NCBI RefSeq assembly: GCF_017356035.1 | Contig: NZ_JAFIQX010000003.1 | Location: 434,001 to 498,000 of the forward strand | Direction of reading: 5' to 3' | Length of the DNA stretch: 64,000 bases | From: Longitalea luteola | Lineage (GTDB): Bacteria; Bacteroidota; Bacteroidia; Chitinophagales; Chitinophagaceae | In this document: positions 24,095 to 33,045 of the stretch, piece after piece | How the letters are laid out: each line of letters starts with the position of its first letter | Position numbering within the stretch: the first letter of the stretch is position 1 | Notes under the pieces: model-generated | The model's database searches: none | What the model saw: the letters and a program-made list of their open reading frames with translations, nothing else | What the model was told of the DNA's origin: nothing | Position numbers and translations under genes: made by a program

Positions 24095-26116
24095 ATGATG
24101 CGAAAAAGGTTTTATACTCTTTGCACCTGTACCCTTTTGGCCGTGGCGGCATGGGGTCAGCCCGACAGGTGGCAACAGCGGGTGAAATACACAATGGATA
24201 TTGCCATGAACGTGACCACCAACCGGTTTACCGGTAAACAGCGTTTGGAGTACACCAATAACTCACCCGATACCCTCAAGAAAGTATTCTATCATTTGTA
24301 CTGGAACGCTTTTCAGCCAAACAGCATGATGGATAACCGGAGCAGGGCGCTGGGGCAGAAAAAGATCAATAACAGGCCCGACTGGGATGGCCGGGTGCGC
24401 GATCGCATTTTGCATCTGAAAGAGGATGAGATCGGTTATCAAAAGATCCTTTCGTTGAAAATGAACGGGGTGGCGCAGAAATTCAAGATGCAGGAAACGA
24501 TCCTTGAAGTGCCGCTTAGCCAACCGATTCTGCCCAAAGCAAAAGTGGTGTTTGACATGGATTTCGAAGCGCAGGTGCCCTTGCAGATCCGCCGCAGTGG
24601 CCGGGATAATCCGCAAACCGGCGTACGTTATTCCATGAGCCAGTGGTATCCCAAAATGTGCGAATACGATTATGAAGGCTGGCATCCTACGCCCTACGTA
24701 GCCCGTGAGTTCTATGGCGTTTGGGGCGATTATGAAGTGAACATTACCATCGACAGGAACTATATGATCGGGGGCACCGGTTATTTGCAAAATGCCAACC
24801 AGGTAGGTTTCGGTTACGAAGCTCCCGGGGTAAAAGTAGCCAAACCCGCCGGAGCAACACTTACCTGGCGGTTTGTAGCTCCCAATGTGCATGATTTTAT
24901 GTGGGCAGCCGATCCGGATTATGCGCATTTGACGCGTACCATTGCCGGCGGGCCGGTAGTGCATGTTATTTATAACAATGATGCCGAGCATTTGCGCAGG
25001 GTGTTCGCTGCCATGACTGATGACAACAAAAAGAAATATGGTACGGCCGAGAACTATATTAAAGATTTTCAGGAGCAATGGAAACGCGTGGCCGATATGG
25101 CGGTGATCGTATTGCCATACATTGAAAAGAAATTCGGTGCTTATCCCTACAAGCAATATACGTTTATTCATGGCGGCGATGGGGGTATGGAATATCCAAT
25201 GAGCACCCTGCTGGTAGGACCCAGTGTGAGCACTGCCATTCACGAATGGATGCACAGCTGGTACCAGATGATGCTGGGCACCAATGAATCGCAATATGCG
25301 TGGATGGATGAAGGTTTTACGAGCTATGCATCAACGCTTGTGACCAACTATTACCAAACCGTTTCAGGCACTATAGCGGAACAGAGTGCCGTAGGCACTG
25401 GTCCGCGCAAAAAAGTGCTGGTCGATTCGCTGGCCACCAGCAGGTCTTACGTGGGGGCTGCTAACCCGCATGAAGATGCTTATGATAGTTATTTTGGACT
25501 GGTAGCCAGCCGGCTGGAAGAACCGTTGACCACACATGCCGATCATTTTGAGACCAACCTGGCCTACAGTATTGCATCGTACTCGAAAGGAGAAGTGTTC
25601 ATGGAGCAGCTGGGGTATATTGTAGGCGCGCCGGTACGGGATAAGATCCTGCTTAATTATTACAATCAATGGCGGTATAAACATCCCAATGTAAATGATT
25701 TCATCCGTGTTGCTGAAAAGACCAGCGATATCAAGCTCGACTGGTACCGCGAATATTTCGTGAATACCACCAAGACCATCGATTACGGTATTGATAGTTT
25801 GTGGGAAGAAGCTGGTAAAACAAAGATCAGGCTAAGGCGACTGGGTAATATGCCCATGCCCATGGATGTATTGATCACCTTTAAGGACGGCAGCAAGCTG
25901 ATGGCTTATGTGCCCATGTATTTGATGTTTGGAGAAAAGCCGGTTGAAGATGCTGCCATCCCACGCAATGTTTATGAGCCCTGGAAATGGACGCATCCGC
26001 AGTATACGTTTGAGATCGACCGCAGGCTGATCGACCTGAAAATAATAGAGATCGATCCTTCCATGCGACTCGCAGATATAGACAGAAAGAATAACAAACT
26101 TGATATACCCTGGTAG
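24095..26116 (+). CDS. Secreted M1-family metallopeptidase
   Basis: A 673-residue zinc aminopeptidase-like protein with a signal peptide (cleavage near AAWGQ). The zinc motif HEWMH begins at H383 and is followed by 18 residues and the third ligand E406 in WMDEGF. The upstream substrate motif reads GGMEY instead of GAMEN, a variant seen in several secreted M1 members. The N-terminal beta domain spans about 25-280. It probably degrades peptides in the periplasm or outside the cell. Confidence 0.9.
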   Translation: MMRKRFYTLCTCTLLAVAAWGQPDRWQQRVKYTMDIAMNVTTNRFTGKQRLEYTNNSPDTLKKVFYHLYWNAFQPNSMMDNRSRALGQKKINNRPDWDGRVRDRILHLKEDEIGYQKILSLKMNGVAQKFKMQETILEVPLSQPILPKAKVVFDMDFEAQVPLQIRRSGRDNPQTGVRYSMSQWYPKMCEYDYEGWHPTPYVAREFYGVWGDYEVNITIDRNYMIGGTGYLQNANQVGFGYEAPGVKVAKPAGATLTWRFVAPNVHDFMWAADPDYAHLTRTIAGGPVVHVIYNNDAEHLRRVFAAMTDDNKKKYGTAENYIKDFQEQWKRVADMAVIVLPYIEKKFGAYPYKQYTFIHGGDGGMEYPMSTLLVGPSVSTAIHEWMHSWYQMMLGTNESQYAWMDEGFTSYASTLVTNYYQTVSGTIAEQSAVGTGPRKKVLVDSLATSRSYVGAANPHEDAYDSYFGLVASRLEEPLTTHADHFETNLAYSIASYSKGEVFMEQLGYIVGAPVRDKILLNYYNQWRYKHPNVNDFIRVAEKTSDIKLDWYREYFVNTTKTIDYGIDSLWEEAGKTKIRLRRLGNMPMPMDVLITFKDGSKLMAYVPMYLMFGEKPVEDAAIPRNVYEPWKWTHPQYTFEIDRRLIDLKIIEIDPSMRLADIDRKNNKLDIPW

Positions 26117-26124
26117 GAGAACAA

Positions 26125-26172
26125 TGTGATAATGTGATAATTCAATAATGTGATAATTCGATAATGTGATAA
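26125..26172. repeat. Octamer array TGTGATAA x6, left arm
   Basis: Six 8-base units (TGTGATAA alternating with TTCAATAA/TTCGATAA) begin eight bases after the M1 peptidase stop, in its sense orientation. Confidence 0.92.
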
Positions 26173-26207
26173 TGGAAACATTCCAGTTATAGCATCAAAA
26201 GGTATTT

Positions 26208-26239
26208 CATTATCACATTATCACATTTGCTAATTATCA
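26208..26239. repeat. Octamer array CATTATCA, right arm
   Basis: Four units (CATTATCA twice, CATTTGCT, AATTATCA) are inverted relative to 26125-26172, with 35 bases between. The pair could fold into one long imperfect hairpin between convergent genes. Confidence 0.88.
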
Positions 26240-26265
26240 CATTGCATTTTAGGTATAACCAATCT

Positions 26266-26300
26266 AACAAAAAAAGCCATTCAAATTAATGAATGGCTTT
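26266..26300 (-). terminator. Terminator downstream of the NarL-type regulator
   Basis: Perfect 10-base arms (26273-26282 and 26291-26300, AAAGCCATTC). On the minus strand the stem is followed by a run of Ts. Confidence 0.82.
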
Positions 26301-26450
26301 CCCTTACTAATAAGGTTATCGATAACAGAGCACAGGGAAGGTAAAATGGCATGTAAGTATTTGATGTGACAACCAGGTGCAAAGCTAGGATCGCATTATA
26401 ATTAAAACAATACTACAAACTGGGTAATTTTGCTGCACACAGTTGCTCTA

Positions 26451-27095
26451 TTACCGTCCGAAGAATTTGTTAATAGCCTCAACCCGGTTATTGACATGCA
26501 GTTTTTCGTATATGTGATATACGTGTTTGCGAACGGTTTCCTGGCTGATAAACAAACTGGCTGCTATTTCTTTATATAACATGCCTTTAGCCAGTAATTC
26601 CAGGATCTCTTTTTCACGGTTCGACAGAACGCTGAGTGAGTTTTCAGCGGCTTCGGCGCCTGCTGCTTTGGTTTGAAAAGCGGCAACTACCTTACGGGCG
26701 ATCTGGCTGCTCATAGGCGCACCGCCTTCCTGTAATTCCCTGATCGCTTCGAGTAATTTATGGGGGGCTGTTTTCTTAAGAATGTATCCACTGGCGCCGG
26801 CGCTCAGGGCTTCAAAGATCTTTTCATCATCTTCGTATACGGTACACATCATAAAAAGGATATCGGCATATTCTGCTTTCAGCTGCCGCACCACGTCTAT
26901 CCCGCTTTCGCCTTCGCCGAGGTTAATGTCCATCAGCACAATATTCGGCTTCAGCTCAGGGATCTTCACCAGCGCTTCTTCTGCCGTGGCACAACTTCCC
27001 AACAACCGGTATCCTTCCGACATAGTCACGATCTGTTCCAGGGCAGACCGAATATCTTTCGTATCATCTACGATACATACAGTAATATCCATCAT
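26451..27095 (-). CDS. NarL/FixJ-type response regulator (orphan)
   Basis: A 214-residue two-domain regulator. The receiver domain (about 1-125) has the acidic pair VDD at 9-11, the phosphorylation site D56 in VLMDINLG and the conserved K in ILKKTAP. The C-terminal LuxR-type helix-turn-helix (about 150-210) reads LSNREKEILELLAKGM then EIAASLFISQETVRKHVYHI. No sensor kinase gene is adjacent. The alternative start at the second Met changes only one residue. Confidence 0.9.
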   Translation of the reverse strand: MMDITVCIVDDTKDIRSALEQIVTMSEGYRLLGSCATAEEALVKIPELKPNIVLMDINLGEGESGIDVVRQLKAEYADILFMMCTVYEDDEKIFEALSAGASGYILKKTAPHKLLEAIRELQEGGAPMSSQIARKVVAAFQTKAAGAEAAENSLSVLSNREKEILELLAKGMLYKEIAASLFISQETVRKHVYHIYEKLHVNNRVEAINKFFGR

Positions 27096-27159
27096 GGTAC
27101 AAAGTTCCTTTTTTTGCTGAAACGTAAAATACCACTAATAGGTAGTTTTGAATATGTCT

Positions 27160-27330
27160 CCGGTTGCCGGTTTCCGGTTACCGGGTGCTTATCAAGTGGC
27201 AGTTACAGGGTACAAGTTTCAGGTTACAGGGATTCAATATCAAGCTCATGCCTGCTTGCAGGCAGCTTTAAATGAAAGTCGGCAACCTGGTAACTGGTAA
27301 CCTGCAACCTGTAACTTGCAACCTGCAACG
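27160..27330. repeat. Three heptamer arrays in one spacer
   Basis: CCGGTTN x4 (27160-27187), RGTTACA type x5 (27201-27235) and GCAACCT/GGTAACT type x7 (27282-27330) are each in 7-base phase. A palindrome TGCCTGC-TT-GCAGGCA (27249-27264) sits between the second and third. The spacer separates the regulator from rsmG. Confidence 0.9.
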
Positions 27331-27356
27331 GTTAATTAGTTTACAAGTTTCACGTA

Positions 27357-28007
27357 TCAGGAAGAAATGTATAACAAATACTTTTCTTTAAAGTACTCTT
27401 CGCCAAAGATCTCAAACACCTCCATAACCCTCGGCCTGCAACCGCTTTCGGCGATCTCGGTGTTCAGGTCGCCGCCTTTGAGGCAAATGAGCCCTGGTTT
27501 TTGATTGGTGCTGTTGGCATCCGGTTTCTTTAACAATGGCTTCGACCATTTCCAGAGATCTTTCAGGGGAGCTACCGCTCTTGATACAACAAAGTCGAAC
27601 TTTTTGTCTTTAACGTCTTCTATGCGGCTATGGGCAGTGGTTACGTTTTTCAGCTCCAGTGCTTCGGCTACGGCGTTCACCACTTTGATCTTTTTGCCGA
27701 TGCTGTCGACCAGGTGGAATTTAACGTTGGGGTAAAAAATGGCCAATGGTATGCCGGGGAAACCGCCACCGGTACCCAGGTCAACAATGGTTGAACCGGC
27801 TGCAAACTCAAATGCAGCGGCAATGGCCAAGGAATGCAGGACATGCTTTTCGTAAAGACTTTCCATGTCTTTACGGGAAATAACGTTGATCTTGCTGTTC
27901 CAGTCGTTATACAGCTCGTCAAGGGCACTGAACTGTTGTAGCTGAACAGGGCTGAAATCACTGAAATACTTGGTGATCAGTTCCAGTTTTTGTTGGGCTT
28001 TCTCCAT
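27357..28007 (-). CDS. rsmG: 16S rRNA (guanine-527-N7)-methyltransferase
   Basis: A 216-residue SAM-dependent methyltransferase acting on G527 of 16S rRNA. The start MEKAQQKLELITKYFSDFSP is chosen over an in-frame codon 57 bases upstream because family members begin here. The SAM site is VDLGTGGGFPGIPLAI at about 70-85; NDWNSKINVISRKD is the usual N-terminal signature. Its first 31 bases overlap the 3' end of the glycosyltransferase gene, so the two are likely coupled. Confidence 0.93.
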   Translation of the reverse strand: MEKAQQKLELITKYFSDFSPVQLQQFSALDELYNDWNSKINVISRKDMESLYEKHVLHSLAIAAAFEFAAGSTIVDLGTGGGFPGIPLAIFYPNVKFHLVDSIGKKIKVVNAVAEALELKNVTTAHSRIEDVKDKKFDFVVSRAVAPLKDLWKWSKPLLKKPDANSTNQKPGLICLKGGDLNTEIAESGCRPRVMEVFEIFGEEYFKEKYLLYISS

Positions 28008-29137
28008 ATTGAAGGAGCAAAGATGAAATAATGTATGAACATCCAGATATCTAAAATCCACCACCAGTAAAAAAGATCTTTTTCATTCATCTTTTTCATG
28101 GCATTGTAATATACCACTGCCTGCCAGATGAATCGGAGGCCGAATACGCCCAGTGTCAACCGCCAGTCGAAAAAGAACAGGCACAACACAAAAAGGGGAT
28201 ACAGCAAAAAGTGGGAAGTGGAATATAATCCTAACAGGAACTTATGAACGGGTTTATAGAATTTGCCGGTGCTGTAATGGCGGTTCTTCTGGCGGATCCA
28301 GTCGCTGAACCGGCGTTTGGGTTCCGATAAGGTGAACGCATCAGGATCGAGCACCACATTTACATTGTGTTTGTTGGCTACCTGGTTAATGAACAGATCA
28401 TCATCACCGCTGGCCACGTGGTTCAGCGAAGAAAAACCTTTGGTACGGAAGAAGAGTTCCCGTTTGTAGGAGAGATTTCTTCCCACACCCATATACGGTA
28501 GTCCGGCCAACGCAAAGGACATGTATTGCAGGGCTGAATGAAAAGTCTCGAAGCGGATGAGTTTGTTCAGGATGCCGGGCTTTTTATTGTAAGCGCCGTA
28601 TCCCAGCACGATCTCCACGCCATCGTCATAGCCATCCTGCATTTTTTGTAGCCAGAACTCCGATGCAGGAACACAGTCTGCATCGGTGAGTAATAATATT
28701 TCGTGTTTTGCTTCTTTAATGCCAATGGAGAGCGGGTATTTCTTTCCCGGAATACCCAATGCTTCCTGCTCCAGGTTGATGGCCTGCAGGTTCTTAAAGG
28801 TCTTTTTAAACTCATCGAGCAGGTACCGTGTTTCATCCTGGCTGTTGTGGTTTACCACGATCAATTCATGGGTGGTAGGATAGGTTTGAACCAACACGCC
28901 GGGTAAATATCTGGTGAGATTATTGGCTTCATCCCGGGCGCAAACAATGATACTCACGGGATGTGTTTGCGATTTGGCTTTAGCGGCGGGTTTGAAGAAA
29001 GCCACGCGCCGGAAAAAAACAATGTAGTAAATTAACTGGATAAGCGTTACCAGGCAAAATAATGAAAACAGGATCCAAGGCCACCAAGTAATGAAAAACG
29101 TTGATATCTCGCCCATAAGAGAAATTAATTTAGGCAC
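27977..29137 (-). CDS. Membrane glycosyltransferase family 2
   Basis: A 386-residue processive-type GT2 enzyme. A membrane helix at about 15-40 precedes the catalytic domain, which has the N-terminal nucleotide-sugar segment PVSIIVCARDEANNLTRYLP, the DxD-type LLTDADCVP, SGDDDLFIN and the QxxRH-like QKNRHYSTGKF. Two or three helices close the protein (about 295-375). It probably adds sugars to a lipid or polysaccharide at the inner membrane; the acceptor is unknown. It is transcribed with rsmG. Confidence 0.85.
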   Translation of the reverse strand: MPKLISLMGEISTFFITWWPWILFSLFCLVTLIQLIYYIVFFRRVAFFKPAAKAKSQTHPVSIIVCARDEANNLTRYLPGVLVQTYPTTHELIVVNHNSQDETRYLLDEFKKTFKNLQAINLEQEALGIPGKKYPLSIGIKEAKHEILLLTDADCVPASEFWLQKMQDGYDDGVEIVLGYGAYNKKPGILNKLIRFETFHSALQYMSFALAGLPYMGVGRNLSYKRELFFRTKGFSSLNHVASGDDDLFINQVANKHNVNVVLDPDAFTLSEPKRRFSDWIRQKNRHYSTGKFYKPVHKFLLGLYSTSHFLLYPLFVLCLFFFDWRLTLGVFGLRFIWQAVVYYNAMKKMNEKDLFYWWWILDIWMFIHYFIFAPSIWRKPNKNWN

Positions 29138-29383
29138 GGTCCGTGAAGGTTTTGCACGAAAATAGGATAAACTAATGAGTTTTTAATCCCAAGTTGTTCA
29201 GGTTTGAGAGCGTAGAATGTTGAATAATCAATGTTGCGTACACCGTGTGTTGATTGTTGAAAATATTGAGCTGTTACAGGTTTCATGATACAGGTTGCAG
29301 GGGAAGAATTCAAAACTCGAAAGCAAGCAGTTGCCGGTACCGGTTGCCCGGCTTTTACTTCGCAAGCCGCAAACTAATTTGAA

Positions 29384-29418
29384 GCAACCTGTAACCTGAA
29401 CCTTGTAACCTGCAACTT
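29384..29418. repeat. Heptamer array, GNAACCT x5
   Basis: Five in-phase units (GCAACCT, GTAACCT, GAACCTT, GTAACCT, GCAACTT) lie upstream of tgt. The same words appear at 27282-27330. Confidence 0.85.
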
Positions 29419-29466
29419 CATGCTTAATAACTTGAAGCTGGCAATTAAGAACAGGTAACTTAGAAC

Positions 29467-29474
29467 TATCTTTG
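29467..29474 (+). promoter_or_regulatory. -7 box TATCTTTG before tgt
   Basis: TATCTTTG matches TAnnTTTG and ends 18 bases before the tgt ATG, identical in sequence and spacing to the nif3-like promoter box. Confidence 0.6.
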
Positions 29475-29492
29475 CGCCCAATTTCAACAAAC

Positions 29493-30632
29493 ATGGCCGC
29501 TTTACAATTCACTTTACAACATACCGATGACCAGTCAAAAGCCCGGGCAGGACATATTGTCACCGATCATGGTGAAATACCCACGCCAATCTTTATGCCT
29601 GTAGGAACGGTTGGCAGTGTAAAGGCGGTTTCTCAGCAGCAGCTGAAAGAAGAGATCAATGCGCAGATCATCCTGGGCAATACCTACCATCTGTACCTGC
29701 GGCCCGGTACCGATGTGCTGCAAAAAGCGGGTGGTTTGCACCGCTTCAAAGGGTGGGACCGGCCCATTCTCACCGATAGCGGTGGTTACCAGGTGTTCTC
29801 CCTGGCCGGCACCCGCAAGATCACAGACGATGGCGTATTATTTCAATCACATATTGACGGTTCACGCCATTTGTTTACGCCTGAGTCGGTCATGGATATT
29901 CAACGGAGCATTGGGGCCGATATCATCATGGCATTTGACGAATGTCCACCCTATCCCAGCGATTATAAATATGCCGAGAAGTCGATGCACCTGACCCATC
30001 GGTGGCTCGACCGTTGTTTCAAACGCTTCAACGAGACGCCCGACAAATACGGCTATACCCAAAACCTGTTTCCCATTGTACAGGGCAGTACTTATACAGA
30101 TCTGCGTAAGGCCTCCTGCGAATACATAGCTTCCAAAGATGCTACCGGTAACGCTATTGGCGGCTTAAGTGTAGGGGAACCCGATAACATGTTGTACGAG
30201 CTTTGTGGTTTATGCTGCGACAACCTGCCAGTGCATAAGCCGCGCTACCTGATGGGCGTGGGTACGCCCTGGAACATCCTGGAATGTATTGCGCTTGGTG
30301 TAGATATGTTCGACTGCGTGATGCCTACCCGCAATGGCCGTAATGCCATGCTGTTCACTTCGCAAGGGGTTATAAATATCGATAATAAGAAATGGGAGCA
30401 CGATTTTTCACCCATCGATGATGGGATCGACTGCCACATCAGCAATCACTATAACAAAGCCTATCTGCGGCATCTGGTGAAATCTAAGGAAATACTGGGA
30501 CTTACGATTGCCAGTGTGCATAACCTCGCTTTTTATCTGTGGCTCGTGCGCGAAGCCCGGCGACGGATCTTACAGGGCGATTTTCTTTCCTGGAAGAATG
30601 AAATGGTAACGAGGCTACAAACACGTCTGTAA
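29493..30632 (+). CDS. tgt: tRNA-guanine transglycosylase
   Basis: A 379-residue enzyme that exchanges guanine-34 for a queuine precursor in GUN-anticodon tRNAs. The ATG giving MAALQFTLQHTDDQSKARAG is preferred to an upstream TTG that lies in the promoter box. Catalytic landmarks are LTDSGGYQVFSL, ADIIMAFDECPPYP, GGLSVGEP and FDCVMPTRNGRNAM. The zinc-site region reads IDCHISNHYNKAYLRHL, so two of the three usual cysteines (CxCxxC) are replaced, while the later HNL is kept. I believe other Bacteroidota enzymes share this, but could not check. Confidence 0.93.
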   Translation: MAALQFTLQHTDDQSKARAGHIVTDHGEIPTPIFMPVGTVGSVKAVSQQQLKEEINAQIILGNTYHLYLRPGTDVLQKAGGLHRFKGWDRPILTDSGGYQVFSLAGTRKITDDGVLFQSHIDGSRHLFTPESVMDIQRSIGADIIMAFDECPPYPSDYKYAEKSMHLTHRWLDRCFKRFNETPDKYGYTQNLFPIVQGSTYTDLRKASCEYIASKDATGNAIGGLSVGEPDNMLYELCGLCCDNLPVHKPRYLMGVGTPWNILECIALGVDMFDCVMPTRNGRNAMLFTSQGVINIDNKKWEHDFSPIDDGIDCHISNHYNKAYLRHLVKSKEILGLTIASVHNLAFYLWLVREARRRILQGDFLSWKNEMVTRLQTRL

Positions 30633-30633
30633 G

Positions 30634-30719
30634 GGTTTATGGTTTATGGTTTGTGGTTCTTTAATTCTGCAGCGTCACTTTCCGTAGATCAACAAACCAC
30701 AAACAACAAACAACAAACT
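30634..30719. repeat. Inverted heptamer arrays between convergent tgt and esterase genes
   Basis: GGTTTAT-type units x4 (30634-30661) face ACAAACA-type units x4 (30692-30719). The core GTTTGTGGTT pairs exactly with AACCACAAAC, so the spacer can fold into a hairpin shared by both convergent transcripts. Confidence 0.85.
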
Positions 30720-30724
30720 TGTTA

Positions 30725-31510
30725 TTATCTTTTTTGCTTAAACAGCCAGGGTAAAAGTTCTGGTTCCCGGAACGCATTGTTCCAGCTATCATGACCTACG
30801 CCGGGGTATTCAGTATATTTTGCTTTGGCGCCTGCCGCTTTCAGCGAATTGTACATAAGCCGAGAATTACCCACGGGTACTGCCTGGTCGTTATCGCCAT
30901 GAAATAGCCAGATCGGAAACTTCTTTGCATATACCGTCACCTTCTGTGGATCGCCGCCGCCGCAGATGGGGATGGCCGCCGCAAAGAATCCCGGCTTCCG
31001 CCATAAAAGCTCAAACGTGCCCATGCCGCCCATGGACAATCCGGCCAGGTAGATCTTTTTCGTTTTTACCAGTCTGCTGGCCACCAGTGAATCGAGCAGG
31101 CGGCTTACCAGGTCAAGGCTTTTGCCAATGGGCTGGTCGGAAGGAAAGGTAAAAGCGCCGAGTGAATCTTTTTTATCGGGCTCTCTTCTAATGCGCGACC
31201 AGAAATCGTTCTGAGGGCATTGGGGAAAGATGACAATGGCAGGGAATTTTTGGCGATTGGCGGAGTCGGCAAACAGGCTGCCGCCATGTTTTAATTGCGC
31301 TTCGTTATTGCTGCCCCGTTCGCCGGAGCCATGGAGGAATACGATCAGCGGGTATTTTTTACTGGCTTTGTAATCGATAGGGTACAATACACGATACCGC
31401 AACGTATCGTTACCACTGATAAACTCTTTTTTTTCATACGCGTCATTCAACTGTGCCGATAGGTTTTGCATGGCAATAAGCCAGAATAAGGTAGCCAGGT
31501 ATTTATGCAT
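30725..31510 (-). CDS. Secreted alpha/beta hydrolase (carboxylesterase / prolyl-oligopeptidase-like)
   Basis: A 261-residue secreted esterase with signal peptide MHKYLATLFWLIAMQNLSAQ; an upstream Met (31540) would spoil the signal and is rejected. The oxyanion segment is VFLHGSGERGSN. The catalytic serine is in GLSMGG, the aspartate in HGDNDQAVP and the histidine in GVGHDSW. The architecture resembles dienelactone-hydrolase or feruloyl/acetyl esterases often linked to polysaccharide breakdown; the substrate is not evident. Confidence 0.85.
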   Translation of the reverse strand: MHKYLATLFWLIAMQNLSAQLNDAYEKKEFISGNDTLRYRVLYPIDYKASKKYPLIVFLHGSGERGSNNEAQLKHGGSLFADSANRQKFPAIVIFPQCPQNDFWSRIRREPDKKDSLGAFTFPSDQPIGKSLDLVSRLLDSLVASRLVKTKKIYLAGLSMGGMGTFELLWRKPGFFAAAIPICGGGDPQKVTVYAKKFPIWLFHGDNDQAVPVGNSRLMYNSLKAAGAKAKYTEYPGVGHDSWNNAFREPELLPWLFKQKR

Positions 31511-31553
31511 ATTAGTACTTAGTTTACAGAATCGTTTCAATGGAGCGATTCAG

Positions 31554-31601
31554 GGTACAAGTTACAGGTTTCGCGGAATAGTTACCAGTTTCCGGTTTCC
31601 G
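31554..31601. repeat. Heptamer array, GTTACAG to GTTTCCG type
   Basis: Units GGTACAA, GTTACAG, GTTTCGC, then after one 6-base step GTTACCA, GTTTCCG, GTTTCCG. They lie between divergent genes; a short GGTAACC pair also occurs near 31670. Confidence 0.8.
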
Positions 31602-31752
31602 GGGCTTTTGCTTTGAAAGCCGAACAGGTTTACGGCTGCCAGCGCATATTAGCCTGCAACCAGTGCCTGGTAACCGGTAACCGGCAGCCATTACTTTTTC
31701 TTAAAGTTGTATTAGAACTCGTTAATCTCACCCAACTGCCCGAATTTTCTGC

Positions 31753-31760
31753 TACATTTG
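31753..31760 (+). promoter_or_regulatory. -7 box TACATTTG before the LptF/G gene
   Basis: TACATTTG matches TAnnTTTG, 27 bases before the chosen ATG. Confidence 0.5.
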
Positions 31761-31787
31761 CCCCGCCGTACAGTGCGTTTTTACCGA

Positions 31788-32888
31788 ATGATAAAAAAAA
31801 TCGACTGGTACATATTAAAAAAGTTCATTTCTACTACTGTGTTCATGGTATTGATCTTTTCGGTAATTGCCGTGGCGATCGATACCAGTGAAAAGGCCGA
31901 CGATTTCGTAAAATCAGGCTTGTCAACATCCCAGATCATTACCAAATATTATTTCGGCTTTGTTCCGTTCATCATCTCCATGATCTTTCCGCTGATGGTT
32001 TTCATCGCGGTCATTTTCTTCACCTCGAAAATGGCAGGTAAAAGTGAGCTGGTGGCCATTCTGGCCGGTGGGGTTCGGTTCAACCGCATGCTGCGCCCAT
32101 ATTTTTTAGGCGCACTATTGCTGGGCGGCATTTTCTGGATAGCTACCCAGTATTTTATTCCCAAAGCCCAGTTGCTGCGTGGTAACTTCCAGGCAACGTA
32201 TATCGACAGCAAAAGCTCATATGAACAGGGCGAAATGGCCAAACGTACCCGTAATTACTATTTTCGCATAGATGCCAATACGTTTGCCGGCATGCGGAAT
32301 TACGATACAACTACAAAGTCGGCCAACGATTTTTATATGAACCGGCTGAACGGAACCAAATTAACCTATAACCTGCGGGCCGATTACCTGCGCTGGGATA
32401 CTGCTAAAAAGACCTGGAAATTGCAGAATGCAACGGAACGCAGGATCCTGGGGGTGAAGGAAGTTTCGAAAGTGATCCCGGAAATGAGTTTGAACCTTAA
32501 CCTGAAGCCGAATGAGATCAAGTTTGACAAATACCTGAAAGATAAAATGACTACCCCGGAGTTGAACCGCTATATCAAGGGGGAGGAGGCACGGGGTGCA
32601 GAAGGTTTGAACGATTATAAAGTAGAAAGATACCGGAGAGACGCTACACCTACATCAGTTTTCATTCTCACCATGATCGGAGCTGTAGTAGCCTCGCGCA
32701 AGACCCGTGGCGGCAGTGGCCTTCACCTGGCAGTTGGAATTATTACAGCAGCTTTCTTTGTAGTGATGGACAAGTTCTCCCTTACCTTTTCAACAAAAGG
32801 GAATTTTCCGCCGCTGCTGGCTGCCTGGACACCGAATATTATTTTTTCTATTGTTGCTATCTGGTTGTATCGTATTGCACCAAAATAA
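31788..32888 (+). CDS. LptF/LptG family permease
   Basis: A 366-residue inner-membrane protein of the YjgP/YjgQ family, part of the ABC machine that extracts lipopolysaccharide for transport to the outer membrane. The start MIKKIDWYILKKFISTT is chosen because family members begin with IDxYIxKxF; an earlier in-frame Met at 31758 overlaps the promoter box. Membrane helices are seen at about 12-35, 55-78 and 98-118, a periplasmic beta domain at about 125-270, and three helices at the end. tgt lies upstream, a common neighbour in this phylum. Confidence 0.9.
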   Translation: MIKKIDWYILKKFISTTVFMVLIFSVIAVAIDTSEKADDFVKSGLSTSQIITKYYFGFVPFIISMIFPLMVFIAVIFFTSKMAGKSELVAILAGGVRFNRMLRPYFLGALLLGGIFWIATQYFIPKAQLLRGNFQATYIDSKSSYEQGEMAKRTRNYYFRIDANTFAGMRNYDTTTKSANDFYMNRLNGTKLTYNLRADYLRWDTAKKTWKLQNATERRILGVKEVSKVIPEMSLNLNLKPNEIKFDKYLKDKMTTPELNRYIKGEEARGAEGLNDYKVERYRRDATPTSVFILTMIGAVVASRKTRGGSGLHLAVGIITAAFFVVMDKFSLTFSTKGNFPPLLAAWTPNIIFSIVAIWLYRIAPK

Positions 32889-33045
32889 AGCACGCATAAG
32901 GAAAATATTAATATAGGCTAACGATTGTTGTTTATTTCTATATAAGTCATTGCTGAATTAATTTTACTGTTTTGGGTGGGTTTGTTATAACTTTAGCAAA
33001 CTTTTTCCCTCATTATTACATATTTACAAATAATTATACAGCATC

